Shown one piece after another: positions 47,901 through 62,900 of a DNA stretch of 64,000 nt. The position numbers and the translations under genes are program-made. A model generated the notes under the pieces. It was given only the letters and a program-made list of their open reading frames with translations. It was not told the DNA's origin and searched no databases. How positions within the stretch are numbered: position 1 is the first letter of the stretch; every line of letters begins with the position of its first letter. This DNA is from Trileptium ribeirensis. Lineage: Eukaryota > Nematoda > Enoplea > Enoplida > Thoracostomopsidae. The stretch is from contig JASANE010012140.1 in NCBI GenBank assembly GCA_030248225.1, forward strand, positions 1 to 64,000. The letters are read 5' to 3'.

Positions 47901-50900
47901 ACATTGGAAAAACGTAAAGAAACAAACTTTGTGGTGGTCAAGAATGAAAATTTTTGGGATCAGCGAGAGGGGAGGACGTCTTTTAGGGGTCACACAGGGC
48001 CAATAAAGGGTCAGCTCCTTTCCCTGTATAAAAATCAATATCAACAGATTTAAGCAAACACAGCGGTAATATATATATAATACGTAAACACTGAACCAAA
48101 ACCACCACCACCAGCGATACTAGTAAAAGAAAATTCTGTTCATATGTAGAAGGAAATTCCCAATAATTTTCGATCAACTGTTGCAAAGCATGATGTAATA
48201 ATCGCATAGTATTATACATATTTGCGTCAATTTAAGTACTTGCGTAGCTAATCTTGCATAGACTTCAACTCGAATGTGCAGTAACACTGGAACATTAGCA
48301 CCGTCCCTAATGCTGGCCATTCCATTTGTTAAATATTTTTCCAGGACCTTGGAATGTTATTTTTCAAATTAGTGGTTTGTGCTGAAAAGGTAATAACTCG
48401 CCTTACAGAACCGTTGCGAAAACGTCTCTATTGAGGTTAAAAGCAATTTTTAAACCAATTTTTCGCATAATTTAATCAATTTTTTCTTAAAAATTGAATT
48501 TAAAATGCTTTGGTATTTTGTGACAGTTAACTGGGGTGGTTTTATCGGGAAGAATGGAAATATTTCCCAAAGAGAATTGAATAAGTTTGAATAAAATATT
48601 TTGCCAAGGGCACTCGTTTTTTGCGAGTGCCGAAAAAGATTGATAAATGACTGCTGCCACGAACTGGAAAACCCAGCAAGGAAGAGGTAAATACAGTAAC
48701 ATACACTTCCGAAATTGATTACATGTTGTAAAGACATAAGCAGTGTTTTTATAATTTGCGCGACTGTTGTGGCCCGTATATCATAACTTGAGTGCATTAG
48801 GGAAGAGTATGACACTTTCCTGCACTCACATGTAAACGCGTGCTTGATGACGCGGGCGTTTTCGACCTGACCCCCAGTTTTGGGGGGTCGAGATGCATTG
48901 ACCTCCCCAGATTCTGGGGGAAGGTTGATAGGACCCCCCAGTTTTTGTGAGTGGAGTAGGTCGGACCCCTTAATTTCTGGGGGATCTGTTAAACCAGTAG
49001 CTGCTTATCACCCTACCCCCTCCACAAATTTGGGGGTGGGTCCGACCTACCCCACTTCACCCATAAATGGGAAGGGGTCCGAGCTACTCCCTTAGAATCT
49101 GGCGAGGTCAGTGCAGCTCGACCCCCAAAATTGAGGGTCACGAAGAAAACGCCCGCGTCATCAAACACAGGTTTATTGTGAGTGCAGGGAAGTGTCATAC
49201 TCTTTCATAATGCACTCTTAATAACATCAACAACGATTCATTATGTACTGGCTACTCTTAATAGGGGGGCTCAGATATTTCAAGCTCCCCAGGTTCGCTC
49301 CGGTTAATGCCCTCCAGTTCACGCTCCAAGCCGTTTTCTGCGCTGCTAAAAATTTGCGAATTTATCGCCATTGCACGTAAAAATTTGCCAATGTTTCCTA
49401 TTTTGGCCCAAAAAATCACCAAAAAATTTTCTATAGGGTTAAAAATCTAATAAAATTTTCCATTCTTTGATGTCCATAATTGCAGTAAGTGATAATTGCA
49501 CTTATTTGGCGTTTCCTGTCAGTTACAACGCTTTATACTTGGTCTGGGATAATCACCACCCAGGTACTTCTAGGGCCGCCAGTTCCAAACTGAAGGAGAC
49601 ACAGCTCATGCTCCTATCAGGTATAATTTTGCCAGCTTGAGGAAACCAGATGAACATTCCGAAGAAAAATTATTGTTTGGTACGCATACCTATGACGTTC
49701 ATTAATGTAAAAATTATAATATAATACCAACAGTGCTTCGAACCTATGAGCGAAAAAAGCAAGGGTGTTCCATTATTTTCAGGCAAAATGAAATACTGAA
49801 AAATACTGCACGATGTGACTCAATAAATAAAAAGTTGAAAAAAGAAGATAGCCGAGTTTTGTATTTGAAAATATACAGAACCATAATTTTGTATCGGAAA
49901 ACGACTGAAGAGAAGCAAAGCTATAAACAACTATAACAGCTTGCAGATGAAGACTGTTGCAGTTAGATAATTATATACAAATTGTCAAACTAAAACTTAC
50001 TATCTTTGTATTCGAATACAACCTTATGACGTCTTCTGCGAAATTTTTTTCGTGTCTGAAAATAGTGAAACAATAACAAGTTAAAAAGTAGTTATGGCGA
50101 AATTATTAAGCTTTTTCCATGTAAAATATTACGGACCTCGAGAAGCTGACAGAAATATTACATACCACTAAGAAATGAAAATCATTACGGGAACACCGTT
50201 CCTATTGTGGTTTACTTATTGTCGGGCTTGGATACTTGGAATCATTTAAGATGAGTTTTAAAAACTGTCCTTTTGAATTATAACATTGTTGCTTTCCGAC
50301 TCGTTAACTGACCAACGTATTACCACAGTCTGTTCACTTACAACAATAACTGAAGCCGAGCGCTATCTATCAATTCGTCGCCAGACTGTGAAACGGGCCA
50401 GCAAGTATTCGTTGATCTCTACTTACCGCTGATCTGTCCATTGTAGGGAAAAAGGGGTTGAGTGGACTACAAACTTTCAAATCCCCCTGTTTGTGAAATT
50501 TACCCCGCGTCCGCCCCGTCCCCCAATCATCCAAAACGCCCATGTTCAACTGAATCCAAGATTTAACGTCCTTCAATTTAATGACATTTTCTGCATATTA
50601 AATTGAATTTAAACATAGATACTAGTTCTAATGCTAAAATGCTGTTTTATAGCCAGAAAATGTTTGTACGACAGCTTCATAAACGTACCAAAAATGTGGC
50701 CAAAATACGTAGGATATTACGTACAGCAAAACTGTATCCCTCAGTTTGAAAGTTTCCACGAGAATGAACATGGGGTTCCCCAAACTTCCCACTCCCACTC
50801 TTCGAAAGGCTGTAAACAGGCCAGCAAGGTGGAAGTAGGCAGCGCAGGATTTTCGAGCTCCCTCTGAATTTCTGTGGTTCCACCAGGTAATGCCTACCTG

Positions 50901-53900
50901 TTAATTTTAGTTTTCGCAAATTAGTTTGAGGTTATCTAAAAATACTCGTCCTAACGAAAACGGTTATAACAAAACCCAATAATATTGGATAATTATCTCC
51001 ATTATTCGTGACAAATCTCTGAATAAAACGAACCGAGGCCCGCTGAAATACGTATTTTCAGTACGAAAATAATAAATATCCATCAAAAATACTGATATCT
51101 TGAAAAGGCGTGGAAGACAAGATAAAACACAATTGTAAAACCGAAGTTCCCTTGAAAGGAAGGAATGATTTTCTGACTAGCTAACCTATAGAAAATCCCC
51201 AGTAATTCTGGTTCCCAATATTTGGAATTGAGGACCACCAGCTCGAAGAGGTAGTATTTTGATCCCGTTAACAGGGCAGTGCTCATGCGTATCGTACGCA
51301 GATATCCATCATGGCAATGGTCTACAGTAATCTTTTACCCAATTCAAAAGAACAATAGTTTAAAGCTTAGTTTCAGCCCTAATTGTTTATCGATATTCGC
51401 TTATTATTTCTATTTTAGAATTTTCAAAAGCGCATCTGATGTAAGATAACAATAAAGCTGCAATGAAGTTTTAAGTACCAAGCTTATTTTAACTCAAACG
51501 AAACGATAAACGTTTCTCAAATACTTGCAAACCAGTTGTAGGAGTGCAATATGTTTGCACAAAATAATAAGAATGTCACGGTCTGGTACGCCTGGAAAAC
51601 AAACCATGATAATATTCAAAATCTCAACTTTGACTGCGGTAAAACTCTATTTCTAACAAAGTGTCAAAACTAGTAGTTGTGATATGCTTAAAATCCGATT
51701 TTTTAGTATGAATTATATATCCACAGTTTATTATTGAAAAGCTTTATTGTTCATTATCCGATATTGTCTTTCCACAATGGCCACCTATCTTCTTTTCAGG
51801 TGGTGATCACGCACGAATTACACGATTGATCAGACGGGGAATTCCTATTTAACTGTCGAGCTTTTCAAATATCGGTACTTTTGAGTATAGATGCGTAATT
51901 TTGACTCCATTTACACGCCGAGTACTGAGGTACAATAAAATTTTCTCCTGTCACCCATTATGATAACATTGTTATTATGCACATGGTATTCGTCGAAACA
52001 TTATCGTTATCCCAATTTTGCTCCAAGTTTATCTACCTGGTAATCCGGTTTCGTAGCTTCGATACGCTCAATTCGTTCTTGTGACCATCTGAAAATTTGT
52101 CGCAGCTGTAGCAGTTCTCCAGTCATTAATTTGATGGGACTTTGTAACCCGTTTTGCGATTTGCGACCGCTTTTTGTTGGCATATCTGGTATGATGTACT
52201 GAGAACTGACGAGAATCCCTAATTCTAGATCTATCAGTTCCACCTGAAATAAAACATGTTCCACAATAACCACTACGCAACGTAATACAGGATTGAAAAC
52301 TAGTTCGTATTGTTACTTTACAATACATTTACGCAACCAGCGTCAAAATTAACCGCACAAAAGACACATAGTGACGGACGCAGTTGCGTCCGTCAGCGTG
52401 CAGACTGAATTGCATATGTCCCAGTCATGATAAAATTGTGTCCTTCCGCACGTTCGTCTATCCACATCCGTGACCGTCCGCAGCTGCACTTAGTTTTGTC
52501 GGTGACTGCAGGTGCGTGTACCGTAAGAATGAAAATTAAGACTATTGATTATCTATACCGGAAGACGTAACGCTGTGAAATTTTACGTAAATTCTGCCCC
52601 CCCCCCCCTATGCAAACGCACATGAAACTGAAAATATCAAACCCACTTATCCTTTGCCGACTAAATGTTTGGTATTAGCTATAACCACTCCCCCCCCCCG
52701 ATTATTATTACAACAATTTCTAATGACCAAACCTGTTTGTACTCACGTTGAAATGATTGTTGCTGTCTAACCTCAGTTATGGCTACAATGCCGCCAAACA
52801 TAAAATAATGGAATTTGAGTATATTTAGAATATTTCTAATCTATGTGCTTGCTGATGTAAAACTCCAAATATTCTTCATACTTACCATTTTTAAAATATG
52901 ATAACGACTAATAATAAACCGAAAAGCATAAAAACGCTACAATTAACTTAACAAAAGCTACACCATGTTTATCGGTGATCCTCGACTTACATTGTACGGT
53001 TCAGCAGACGATTTAAAATTACAAACCAACTGCCCTTCGTTCATACTCCATATCGATTCGCGGAACTTGACAATCAACGAGTATGTGAACATTCCTTTCG
53101 TAGTTCCTGGAAGAAAGCACAAAACAGTTTTCAAATCTTCACTGGTTTTCTAAATGCTTAGCGAGGTAATGAGGTATATAGCTGGCCTCTCATTAGACCA
53201 AAATATTACCTAATGGCTTTTAGCGGGGTGCCCCGGCTCTACCTGGCCGAAAGTTTACGCGTTGTCCATCTATATTTTTTGTGGATTATTGATAGCGACA
53301 AATCAGTGAGACCCTTAATATTTGTTTCATAGTATTATAAAATATTATATTAGTTAGTTATATAAAGTTAGTTTTTCAGCTCCTGTTTTAGTACATATTA
53401 AACATTGGTCTTTTTTCGGACTAAAAACTCGTAATTAAACTTCCGCTTGATAATGCTTCAATAAGTTTGATGTTCTACAACCCTGTACCCGCGTTCTAAA
53501 TCACATTTAGCGTATAAATTGTAAAGCTTAACCTTACTTAAGCCGGGTTGCAAGTAGTTTTGGAGCTTGTTTTACAAGCATAGTGGAATTTCATGATGGG
53601 AAACGATTCGATGTGCTGATGAGCCCGATCAACGCCTGTGTAGTTTTATTGGCTGCAGCATGCCTGCCGCGATGGTCGGACCCTTCAAAGATTCGAGCGA
53701 ATATGACGGGCGGAACATAAAATGTGATCAATTATCATCCCCAATGTTCCCAGAAAAAACTATTGGCAAACAGTCACTTCGGTACCTTATTCTTCGTTTA
53801 AAGTATAAACGTAACTGCTTGATTTAAGTTTCCTTCATACCATGTCTATTCCTACTTAGCTTTACTTCGACGGGATGCATTAAACGAAGCAGGAAATTCG

Positions 53901-56900
53901 TCGTCCACATTTTTAACGCATAGTATAAACAAAAAATACCGTGTCGCGCGGGTTCAGTAAACATTGAGTAATCGGGATTTTTTTGGAGCCAGGACAGTTA
54001 CGTGGAAGTTGCTGTTTAGCAACAACGGCTTATTGTAGTCAAGGTATGATTGACCCCGACATCGAGCTAGCTGATTTCTATTGCGATGCCATTCTGCCAG
54101 ATCGGCAACCCGACCATGCTGTCGTTTCGGCGGACTGGCACTGACGCTTCGATCTGGAAGATTCCTTGTCGCTACTGCAGGACGCTGTTGAATTGTTCGA
54201 TTTGGTTTTTTATCCGTTCTAGATTCACAGTAGGAATCTGATTTGCTATTGAATTTAGTCGACGACCGATTTAGTAATAACTTCGGTAAAATATAGTGCT
54301 CAACAATGTACAAACGTTTGACCACTTTCTGCTACAGTCATTTACATTTAACAGCAACAGGTTTGTACTACGTATCATCAACTATTAATTATTGCTATTC
54401 ATAAACATAGACGTATCCAATACCGATGACTATAAAAACTAAAATCGTTTATAGCTCACGCAGCTGAGTGTAACGCTTTTAGTTTTATATTTAATTTTGA
54501 GCATTATTGCATACTATTTACTATTTATTCAGGAATATTTTGAGCAGGAATACTTTCCCAATATAATATCAAATACCTTTATGCAAAACTGAATAATTTT
54601 TATTTTTACATAGAAAATGAAAAGTTCTCTTCCGCCTGTAACAAACTGAAGGTGTGTCAATTTCAGAGGAAAGGTATGTTTCCATGCAAAGTATCTAATC
54701 CCGTTGTAGCTTAAAAGTTCATCTTTCACAACACATTATTTCACAATATTGAACAATCCATTACTACAAAAACAAACTTTGAGTTAAACACAAAATTACT
54801 AGTTATGCAGCGATATGTATTCGTAATTCCAAACGAACCCATTGGCCATCACCTTCAGATGGAATAAATACACCGTATAGCACGGTCGTTTACGTTCACA
54901 AACGTAATTTATCGATCAATAGATTAAGGTATACATATCATGCTGTCCGCTGCGTGAACCAACAATCGCAAAAGCGCGCACACTCTCTTGATAAACTGTT
55001 CCCATTTAGCGTTATATCAAAATAGCAGCATATCAAAGACTTACTTAATATTATAAGTAATATTGAAAACTTACTGTCACAACAACACAAATGAGCAAGT
55101 GGAGGCAGTGAAGCAAATTCCCGAAGTAGTGGTTTTATCATTGCAAATGGCACAGTAACAAAATTCCCGTAGTCCACAAAGTGAATGAGAGCATCCTTTG
55201 AACCAACTTCCATTATCTTTCCACGATACCAAAATCTGTCTTCGGACCATCTGAAGTCATTAATAATGTACGATGCTGTTGGCCGAACCAAAATGTAGCA
55301 GATTTGGTACGAGAATTCAATATATACAAATCATCCTCAATATTTTTGATGAATTATAGACAAAGAATAAAACAACATCGGCTATATTAACCTGGCCTGT
55401 CCACAGTGGGGGGTATGAGGGGACCCCCCACCTTTCCAAACCCCCTGTTCGTGAGATTTTCCCCATGTCCGTCCCCCAGTCGGCCGAAACCCCAAATGTT
55501 CAACTAATTATTCCAGATTTTTATGTCTAAAATTTATGTTTTTTGTTTGCAATTTGTTTTTAAACATTAAATACCACTATTTATAATGCTAAAATATCGT
55601 TTTTAGCTTGAAAATACACCCACGGTAGTAAAAATGCATGAAAATATGGAAATATTTAGTATTTTTAAGCAAAATTTATCCCCCACTTTTAATTTCCCCC
55701 CGAGAATGAACATGAGGGCCCCGAAGTTCCCCGCACACTTTCCAGAGGGCGGTAGACAGGCCAGTTAGCTAGTAACTCTATGGAGATTGCTGTACATAGT
55801 GAAGCACAGGTACACCTACGCCTTTTGAGTGCGCAGCCAATCAACTCTTGATAGCATACGTCGATATTCTATATGTGAATATTACACAATACCGCACAAA
55901 TTAGAACAAAACTAACACCGGCAATCAGTTTGCCATGCCCGAAAACCCCAAAGGGCAAGCTATCAGCCTCCCAGGACGTCACAATAAAATTAGGATTTTT
56001 GGGTAAAAGAACCATGGGGGCGCCATACGCCTGTACTCATGGAACCATAGGTGGCAGAAGAAAATCAACACCAGAATTGAGTTCACCATTCCCGAAAACA
56101 CCCAAGTGAGACTTTTAAGCCGCCCAGGATGTCGGAACAAATTTTCAAATTTTGGGTCGAGGAACCAAGAGGGTGCCATACGTCAAACACAATACCAACA
56201 GAACCAAAGCCTTAATCGAAGAGCAAAAAAGAGGAATCGGCATTTATCATTTTACTATGAAATAAAACCAACCAGTGAAAAAAATTCGAAAGTTAAGATA
56301 AAAATAACCTTGCTTCCGTGAAAGGTACTAAAGTGTTGTAATATGGGTAAAAACACATTTTGACCTGTGACCCCGGAGCCAGACCTCAAGTCAAAAAACG
56401 CTCGAGGTTATCAGGAAAGACATAGCTTGTGTGCAATTTCTCTAAGAAGGCGTCAAGATAATCAAATCATTGTATTGTTATTGTGTACAGATGGTCGTGT
56501 TCTAATTTTTATACCATTTGCCTTCCACTACTATTGCCTGTCGTAGTTGTAACTGTAGCACAAATATTTTCAAGAGTTAATATCTAGTTATAGCATAATT
56601 AATTTTTCACAAAAGCATTAATTGTATACTTTGAGCCCTCCCGACAATCCCATATCCTCTAAGCCGACGGACCTTCAACACCTATGGTTTTTGTGGATTT
56701 CAGGTTTCTTAGGTCCACGTTGAAACCCAATTAGCCCATTCACCATAGATAACCACCCTACTAAAACTTCATGCAGCTGAAAAAGCTTCTCTCGCTCTAC
56801 AAAATGAGCCCAAGAGGACCATATATTTTACTTGATTACGAAAACATGACGGTTTTCGTGTATTTCGGGTTCATGGACCCTTTAAAACCCTTCGGAACCT

Positions 56901-59900
56901 AATCCTAAAATCCAAGGGTAAACTTGTGCAAATGCATTTGTGCAGTGTTATAGAGCCTTCATCTTTACAAAATGGACATAATTTAACCGAAATATCTTGA
57001 CCAATTCACGAGATATAGCCTTTGCGAGTCCCCATTTTGACCCGATCCAAGCCATCTGGGCCCAACTTTCACGGGTAAACCCAGTTGGAATGTGTTTTCG
57101 TCCCTAAGTAAAAGGCACATAATATATAGATTTCACGGTTTCGGTTGAGTATGGCGGGAGACGATAGTAGGTTGCAAAATTTAACTATGGATACCACAAG
57201 AAAATAATCCATAAAGCCGCATATGTCACTGCATGAAAAGTAAGAATTCTTGTTAACACTCATAATTCAATTATTTTAGCGTTGTGTTTTGAAAGACGCT
57301 GAGTTTTTGCAATTATTTCTAGAGTTCCAATCACCGGTTGAATACGAATACTTTGTTTCATGGTTCATTACAAAATTTTCAAGGAATGGAAAAGCTAAAA
57401 GCATTAAACTCATTCAGATGAATGGCCAGGGAATTGTGTGGTGGTTAATCTAATTTGTATTAATTCGAAAATTCAACTTGAGCACATGTTTGGGAGCCAA
57501 ACACTACTAAGCGTACCAAGTTAAACAAATTCAATCACACACTATTGCTGCTCTCTGAATGGGTCAAACTACTAAAGTAAGCACACACCTAACGTTGTTT
57601 TGTCCATGTCGGGTTATATAATCAATTCGTACAGAATGATCAAATCTTAACATGAATAAAAATATCATGCGAAGCGTTTTTTACTTACACGTTCCAAGAT
57701 ATTGTTGGGCTTAAGTTATGTTTGGTTCTGAAAGAGGATCACAGCAAATGTGTGTGTTGGATTTGTACAATGCTAGAACAAAAAAGGCGGAAACAATGTT
57801 TTTGCCAGATTCCATCTCCTCTGTGGGTTTTGTCTTTTGCCGGAACGAGAAAACAATTTTCGCGGAGGAATCTCTAACACAGCATTTATATACATATCTC
57901 AAGATTTAAAAAGCGACTAGCCTCATAAAACTTCATTCTGAAGCATACAAAATTTGGCACAGGCTTGAAATTTGGCAAAACTGCACCATTCTGTCATCTC
58001 GCTAGAGTCAAAATTTGTTGTGGGAGCACGAACCTGGGCAGCAGGGAATAACCAGAACCGAAATTTGCCCGAACCGGAACCAGCAACCGGAACCGTCCAT
58101 TTAAACCGAATCTGGAACCGGAACCGGAACTTGGTCTTCGAAATTTATATATAGTAAAACAGAATGAAGGAAGAAATCAAGGTATAGTGGATTTAAAATG
58201 CATTAAAAATAACTTTTACATTAAACTTAATGTATTGCGGTGGTATTATTGCCTTTCTGAAACTTTAAAGAGACTGAGGAAGCTAATAATGTTTATTTAT
58301 CGATCAAATATGTCGATTTTTGGACACACAGAGCAAAAAATGTCTTACACTATACACCATTGCGTATACTGCGTCAAATAGAATATGCTTACACAGCTTG
58401 GAGCGTAGAATACACACTTTCGCTCTGTCTCCAGTCGCCTCCCTTTACTACAAATACGTACGTTTGTTACATGTTCTTCTGTAGGAAACTTGAAATTATT
58501 GGTTTATATCATTCTAAGAGAAAATAATATATAGAAGGTAATTTTCTGATCAGGTACACTGTTTAGGCTAGCGTTGGACAGTGCCCGTAAGTTAGATGAT
58601 AATGATGATAACTTTCTAATCAGAATGCTATAAATGAGACACACTGTGATGCTGCTCGCACAGTTTCAATAAATACAGTTCTTTGCCAAGAATGCAGTTT
58701 CTAGCTGCGTTGCAGATAACGTTAGATTACTTCAATTTAGATTGATTTACCAAGTTTACAAGCGCATTGGCGGGTTCTTGAAGCAATTTATGTTAGCCAA
58801 GCATACCCTAAGTACTTCTGCGTTAGCCATACCCTGTTACCGAATTGGACCGATTTAATTGAAACGTACCGCACAGACTTCTGGATGTGTAAAATAGCTG
58901 TTACAAGCAACGACCTGGCTTTGATTTGTTAACAAACTCCTGCAGGTTATTATGAAAAATTCCTACTGAAATTATGTGCCCTACTTCGTTTCAAACGGCA
59001 AATTGCTTAGTTAATCTTTTCTTTTGCTTGGTTGTATTGGAGCTTGATCATTGTATAATATAATATATTATATTACATATGTTAGGATCACCGATGAAGC
59101 CAAAAACGTGGAAAATTTCAAACAAACTTTTTAAACCGGAATTCCGGTTCCGGTATGGTTTTTGCCCTTTGCCGGAACCGCAACCGGAATTCCAGTTACT
59201 CCCTGCTGGGCAGCCCCCACCGAATTGCGGTAGGTCCAATAGCGGGGGAGGGGCACGAAAAGAGGACTGGGCCCGGATAAATCGGGGGCCGCAAAATTTG
59301 TGTGGGCGTATATAATATTAAAAATGTCCTTCATAATGTATTTTTTATATTTTTAGGCTGCCCGGGTGTCACCAATTGAAAGCCGTGGATATTTAATTTG
59401 CAGTTATGCAAACCCTGTTTTGTAGACAGGGTTTTACAATAAAACAATGATTCGTAAATGAGCGCACCCGGCTGGTTTCCGATTTCGCCGTAATTCTTTC
59501 AAAAACATTTTGTGAGGGGGCAATGAACAGGAAGCAAAGCAAATTTATGGGGGGAGCGACCTCGCTGTGAACCACGGGCGGGCCACCCAAATAGCGAGAT
59601 GCCAGCCATTCTTAAACCATTTCCTCGTGCTATTGGAGATACAGCGACTTATAAACGAACTAAGCACATTCTTATTCCAAATACTAACTAGCGGTGTAAT
59701 GAGAAACGCTTCAAAATGAAACTCAAAGAAACCCTCTTCAATTAAATCGCTAACATCATTTTTGCCCGATTCCCCAAATATGAGAAAACAAAGCGCAAAT
59801 GATTTAGTTTAACAGAGCGTAATCACCTTGGTATATAAAAATTCGCTAAACAGTAAAGTTAAAACGGCGACAACATAGCAAATAAAAAAGCGATACACCC

Positions 59901-62900
59901 AATTTCGATTATAGCAGAAATTAAACGAGAAAGTTTTCCCTTAGAAGAACTACGACTACAAGTAAAATTACTTTCGTTTTAAACACAAATTGTGACCACT
60001 AAAACAACATAACGACGAATCTTATTATTCGCAAAATGTCGGCTAACTCATTCTGTTTGGAGCAAAACGATCGATAACGTCTTGATGGGCTTTGTATCTT
60101 ATCCTAAAATATTCATCATTTTTTGTTTCAGTTTTGCCAAATTCAGCAGCAATGTTCATTTATAAACGAAAGCGACATCGTTCGTTTTCGTTTACATTCG
60201 TTTGCGCTTCACGTTGTTATTATGCGCTTATTTTTGTCCGCGACTGTACTTTTATTAATATATTTTTATGAAAATAGTAAGCAAAAATTTTATAAAACAC
60301 AAATTTGAGGCAACTAAACACTCACCGTGTAACACAAGCGACACCTTTTCTAATCTTTTCACATGACAGCGGCTCAAAGTCGGAAGAATACAGATCGGAA
60401 ATCCTGAAACATGTGTTTACACTTTAACAACCAAGTGTTTTAACCATAAAATTTGGTTCAAAAATACGCCATTACTAAGAACCGATAAATGCAGGTGGCA
60501 GGATTCTGCTATGTTTGGGCTCCACTACTACAAAACGGATGTCCTCTAGCAAAATTTTGGGCTCACTCGGGTTAACTAGCTCCTGGAATTTTGTTTTTTG
60601 AAATATTCATTTGATAAAATGCACAAAAACGCGGTAATACCATTTTATATATGTTCTACAGAAATCATCCACATGCGAGCGGAAAAACAATACAGATTAA
60701 AGGGATAAAATCTCCAAACTTTCCTCATACAGCAAAATATTGGTGAAAGTTTGTTAAATTTCTGCTTAATATAAATTTTCACGTTTTCGACCATTCATTC
60801 AGCCTCAATCTTTTAAGGTGCGCTTGTGTAGACGTAAAATTTTTTTCTCAAATTTTGAGATCAAAATTTGACTCTAAAATTTGTAATAGAAAATTATTGG
60901 AAATCGCAACGCCTCAAAATCTGAGATCAAATTTTGAGCTCAAAATTTTTCAAGTTATATTTCTTGTTTATGATTGGCTAAAACAATATAGCAGAAACGA
61001 CTGAACAGTGTTCATACATTCAAATTCACAAAAATGCAAAAATGCCTTCAGTTTTGATCAAAATTTGAGCAAAGGTTTTCACGTGTGAACGCACGTATAC
61101 TTCACTAGAAAAAAGTTGTGTTTATAAATGACGCGCATACAACAACACAAATCCTTTAGCCACGGCAAACATGTAGCCGTAAGCTATGCAGCACGTGATC
61201 TTCTTATACAGGACTGGTGAAGTTACCAAAAATGCTAGAACCGTTGTGGAGCAAGAGCAAAAAGAAACATACTCGGTTGTAGGAAAATAAGTCTCTGCAG
61301 TCCTTATGGAGAGAGCTTGAGTTGTTCTTCTCAGAGTGTGATCTTCCTGTACAGGACTGGTGAAGTTAGCAGAACGCTAGTACTGTTGTGCAGCAAGAGC
61401 AAAAAGAAACATGCTCTGTTGTAAAAAAATAAGTCTTTGCAGTACTTACGGAGAGAGCTTGAGTTGTTCTTCTCAGAGTGTGATCTTCCTGTACAGGACT
61501 GGTGAAGTTATTGAAACGCTAGTACTGTTGTGCAGCAAGAGCAAAAAGAAACATGCTCGGCTGCAGAAAAATAAGTCTCTGCAGTCCTTATGGATAGAGT
61601 TTGAGTTGTTCTTCTCAGAGTGTGATCTTCCTGTACAGGACTGGTGAAGTTAGCAGAACGCTAGTACTGTTGTGCAGCAAGAGCAAAAAGAAACATGCTC
61701 GGTTGTAAAAAAATAAGTCTCTGCAGTACTTACGGAGTGAGCTTGAGTTGTTCTTCTCAGAGTGTGATCTTCCTGTACAGGACTGGTGAAGTTAGCAGAA
61801 CGCTAGTACTGTTGTGCAGCAAGAGCAAAAAGAAACATGCTCTGCTGTAAAAAATAAGTCTCTGCAGTACTTACGGAGAGAGCTTGAGTTGTTCTTCTCA
61901 GAGTGTGATCTTCCTGTACAGGACTGTTGAAGTTATCAGAACGCTAGTACTGTTGTGCAGCAAGAGCAAAAAGAAACATGCTCGGCTGTAGAAAAATAAG
62001 TCTCTGCAGTCCTTATGGATAGAGTTTGAGTTGTTCTTCTCAGAGTGTGATCTTCCTGTACAGGACTGGTGAAGTTAGCAGAACGCTAGTACTGTTGTGC
62101 AGCAATAGCAAAAAGAAACATGCTCGGTTGTAAAAAAATAAGTCTCTGCAGTACTTACGGAGTGAGCTTGAGTTGTTCTTCTCAGAGTGTGATCTTCCTG
62201 TACAGGACTGGTGAAGTTATCAGAACGCTAGTACTGTTGTGCAGTAAGAGCAAAAAGAAACATGCTCGGCTGTAGAAAAATAAGTCTCTGCAGTCCTTAT
62301 GGATAGAGCTTGAGTTGTTCTTCTCAGAGTGTGATCTTCCTGTACAGGACTGGTGAAGTTAGCTGAACGCTAGTACTGTTGTGCAGCAAGAGCAAAAAGA
62401 AACATGCTCGGTTGTAGAAAAATAAGTCTCTGAACTCCTTATGGAGAGAGCTTGAGTTGTTTTTCTCAGAACAATTGTGTCGCAGCATTTTAGTCTCTGC
62501 AGTCCTTATGGAGAGAGCTTGAGTTGTTTTTCTGAGGACAATAATTGTGTCGCAACATTTTATACCGATCTCAAAATTAAAGACTCTTTCTGAAAAAAAT
62601 ATATGTTATTCCTCTCTGAGAAAACATGCATATTAGTCCTAGCTTCTGATAGACCATTAAGAAATTAGTGAACAGCGGCAACGTTAGGTTGAGGACCTTA
62701 GCAATGACCGATCGCCTTTAAAACATCCATCAGACCGTTCGGCCACTGGCACAAACGTTTTACCCAAACAGTGTTGCATGATTACATTAGCAAATTTGTT
62801 ATTTTTAAAACCTAATTTCCAATCATCAAACGGCTTCGTAAAATCTACAGTTAGCGTCACACCGTATGATTGTCGCCGCTTTCGATGTGTGATCAAATGA

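Noticed and set aside
53954..54325. Minus-strand ORF of 123 codons (Arg/Asn/Ser-rich) that could be a Tudor-gene exon
   Set aside because: It lies in the intron between exons 55075 and 52991, whose phases and protein sequence join perfectly without it. Including it needs the short exon near 54633 and breaks the Tudor fold order.
54576..54633. Possible short minus-strand exon after GTTTGTTACAG (GRELFIFYVKIKIIQFCIK)
   Set aside because: Phase-compatible with the Tudor core exon, but it does not resemble the expected SN-like segment; 52991-53106 does.
57711..57909. Overlapping 63-codon ORFs on both strands
   Set aside because: Neither has a domain or convincing splice context; lies in an intron of the Tudor/cold-shock gene.
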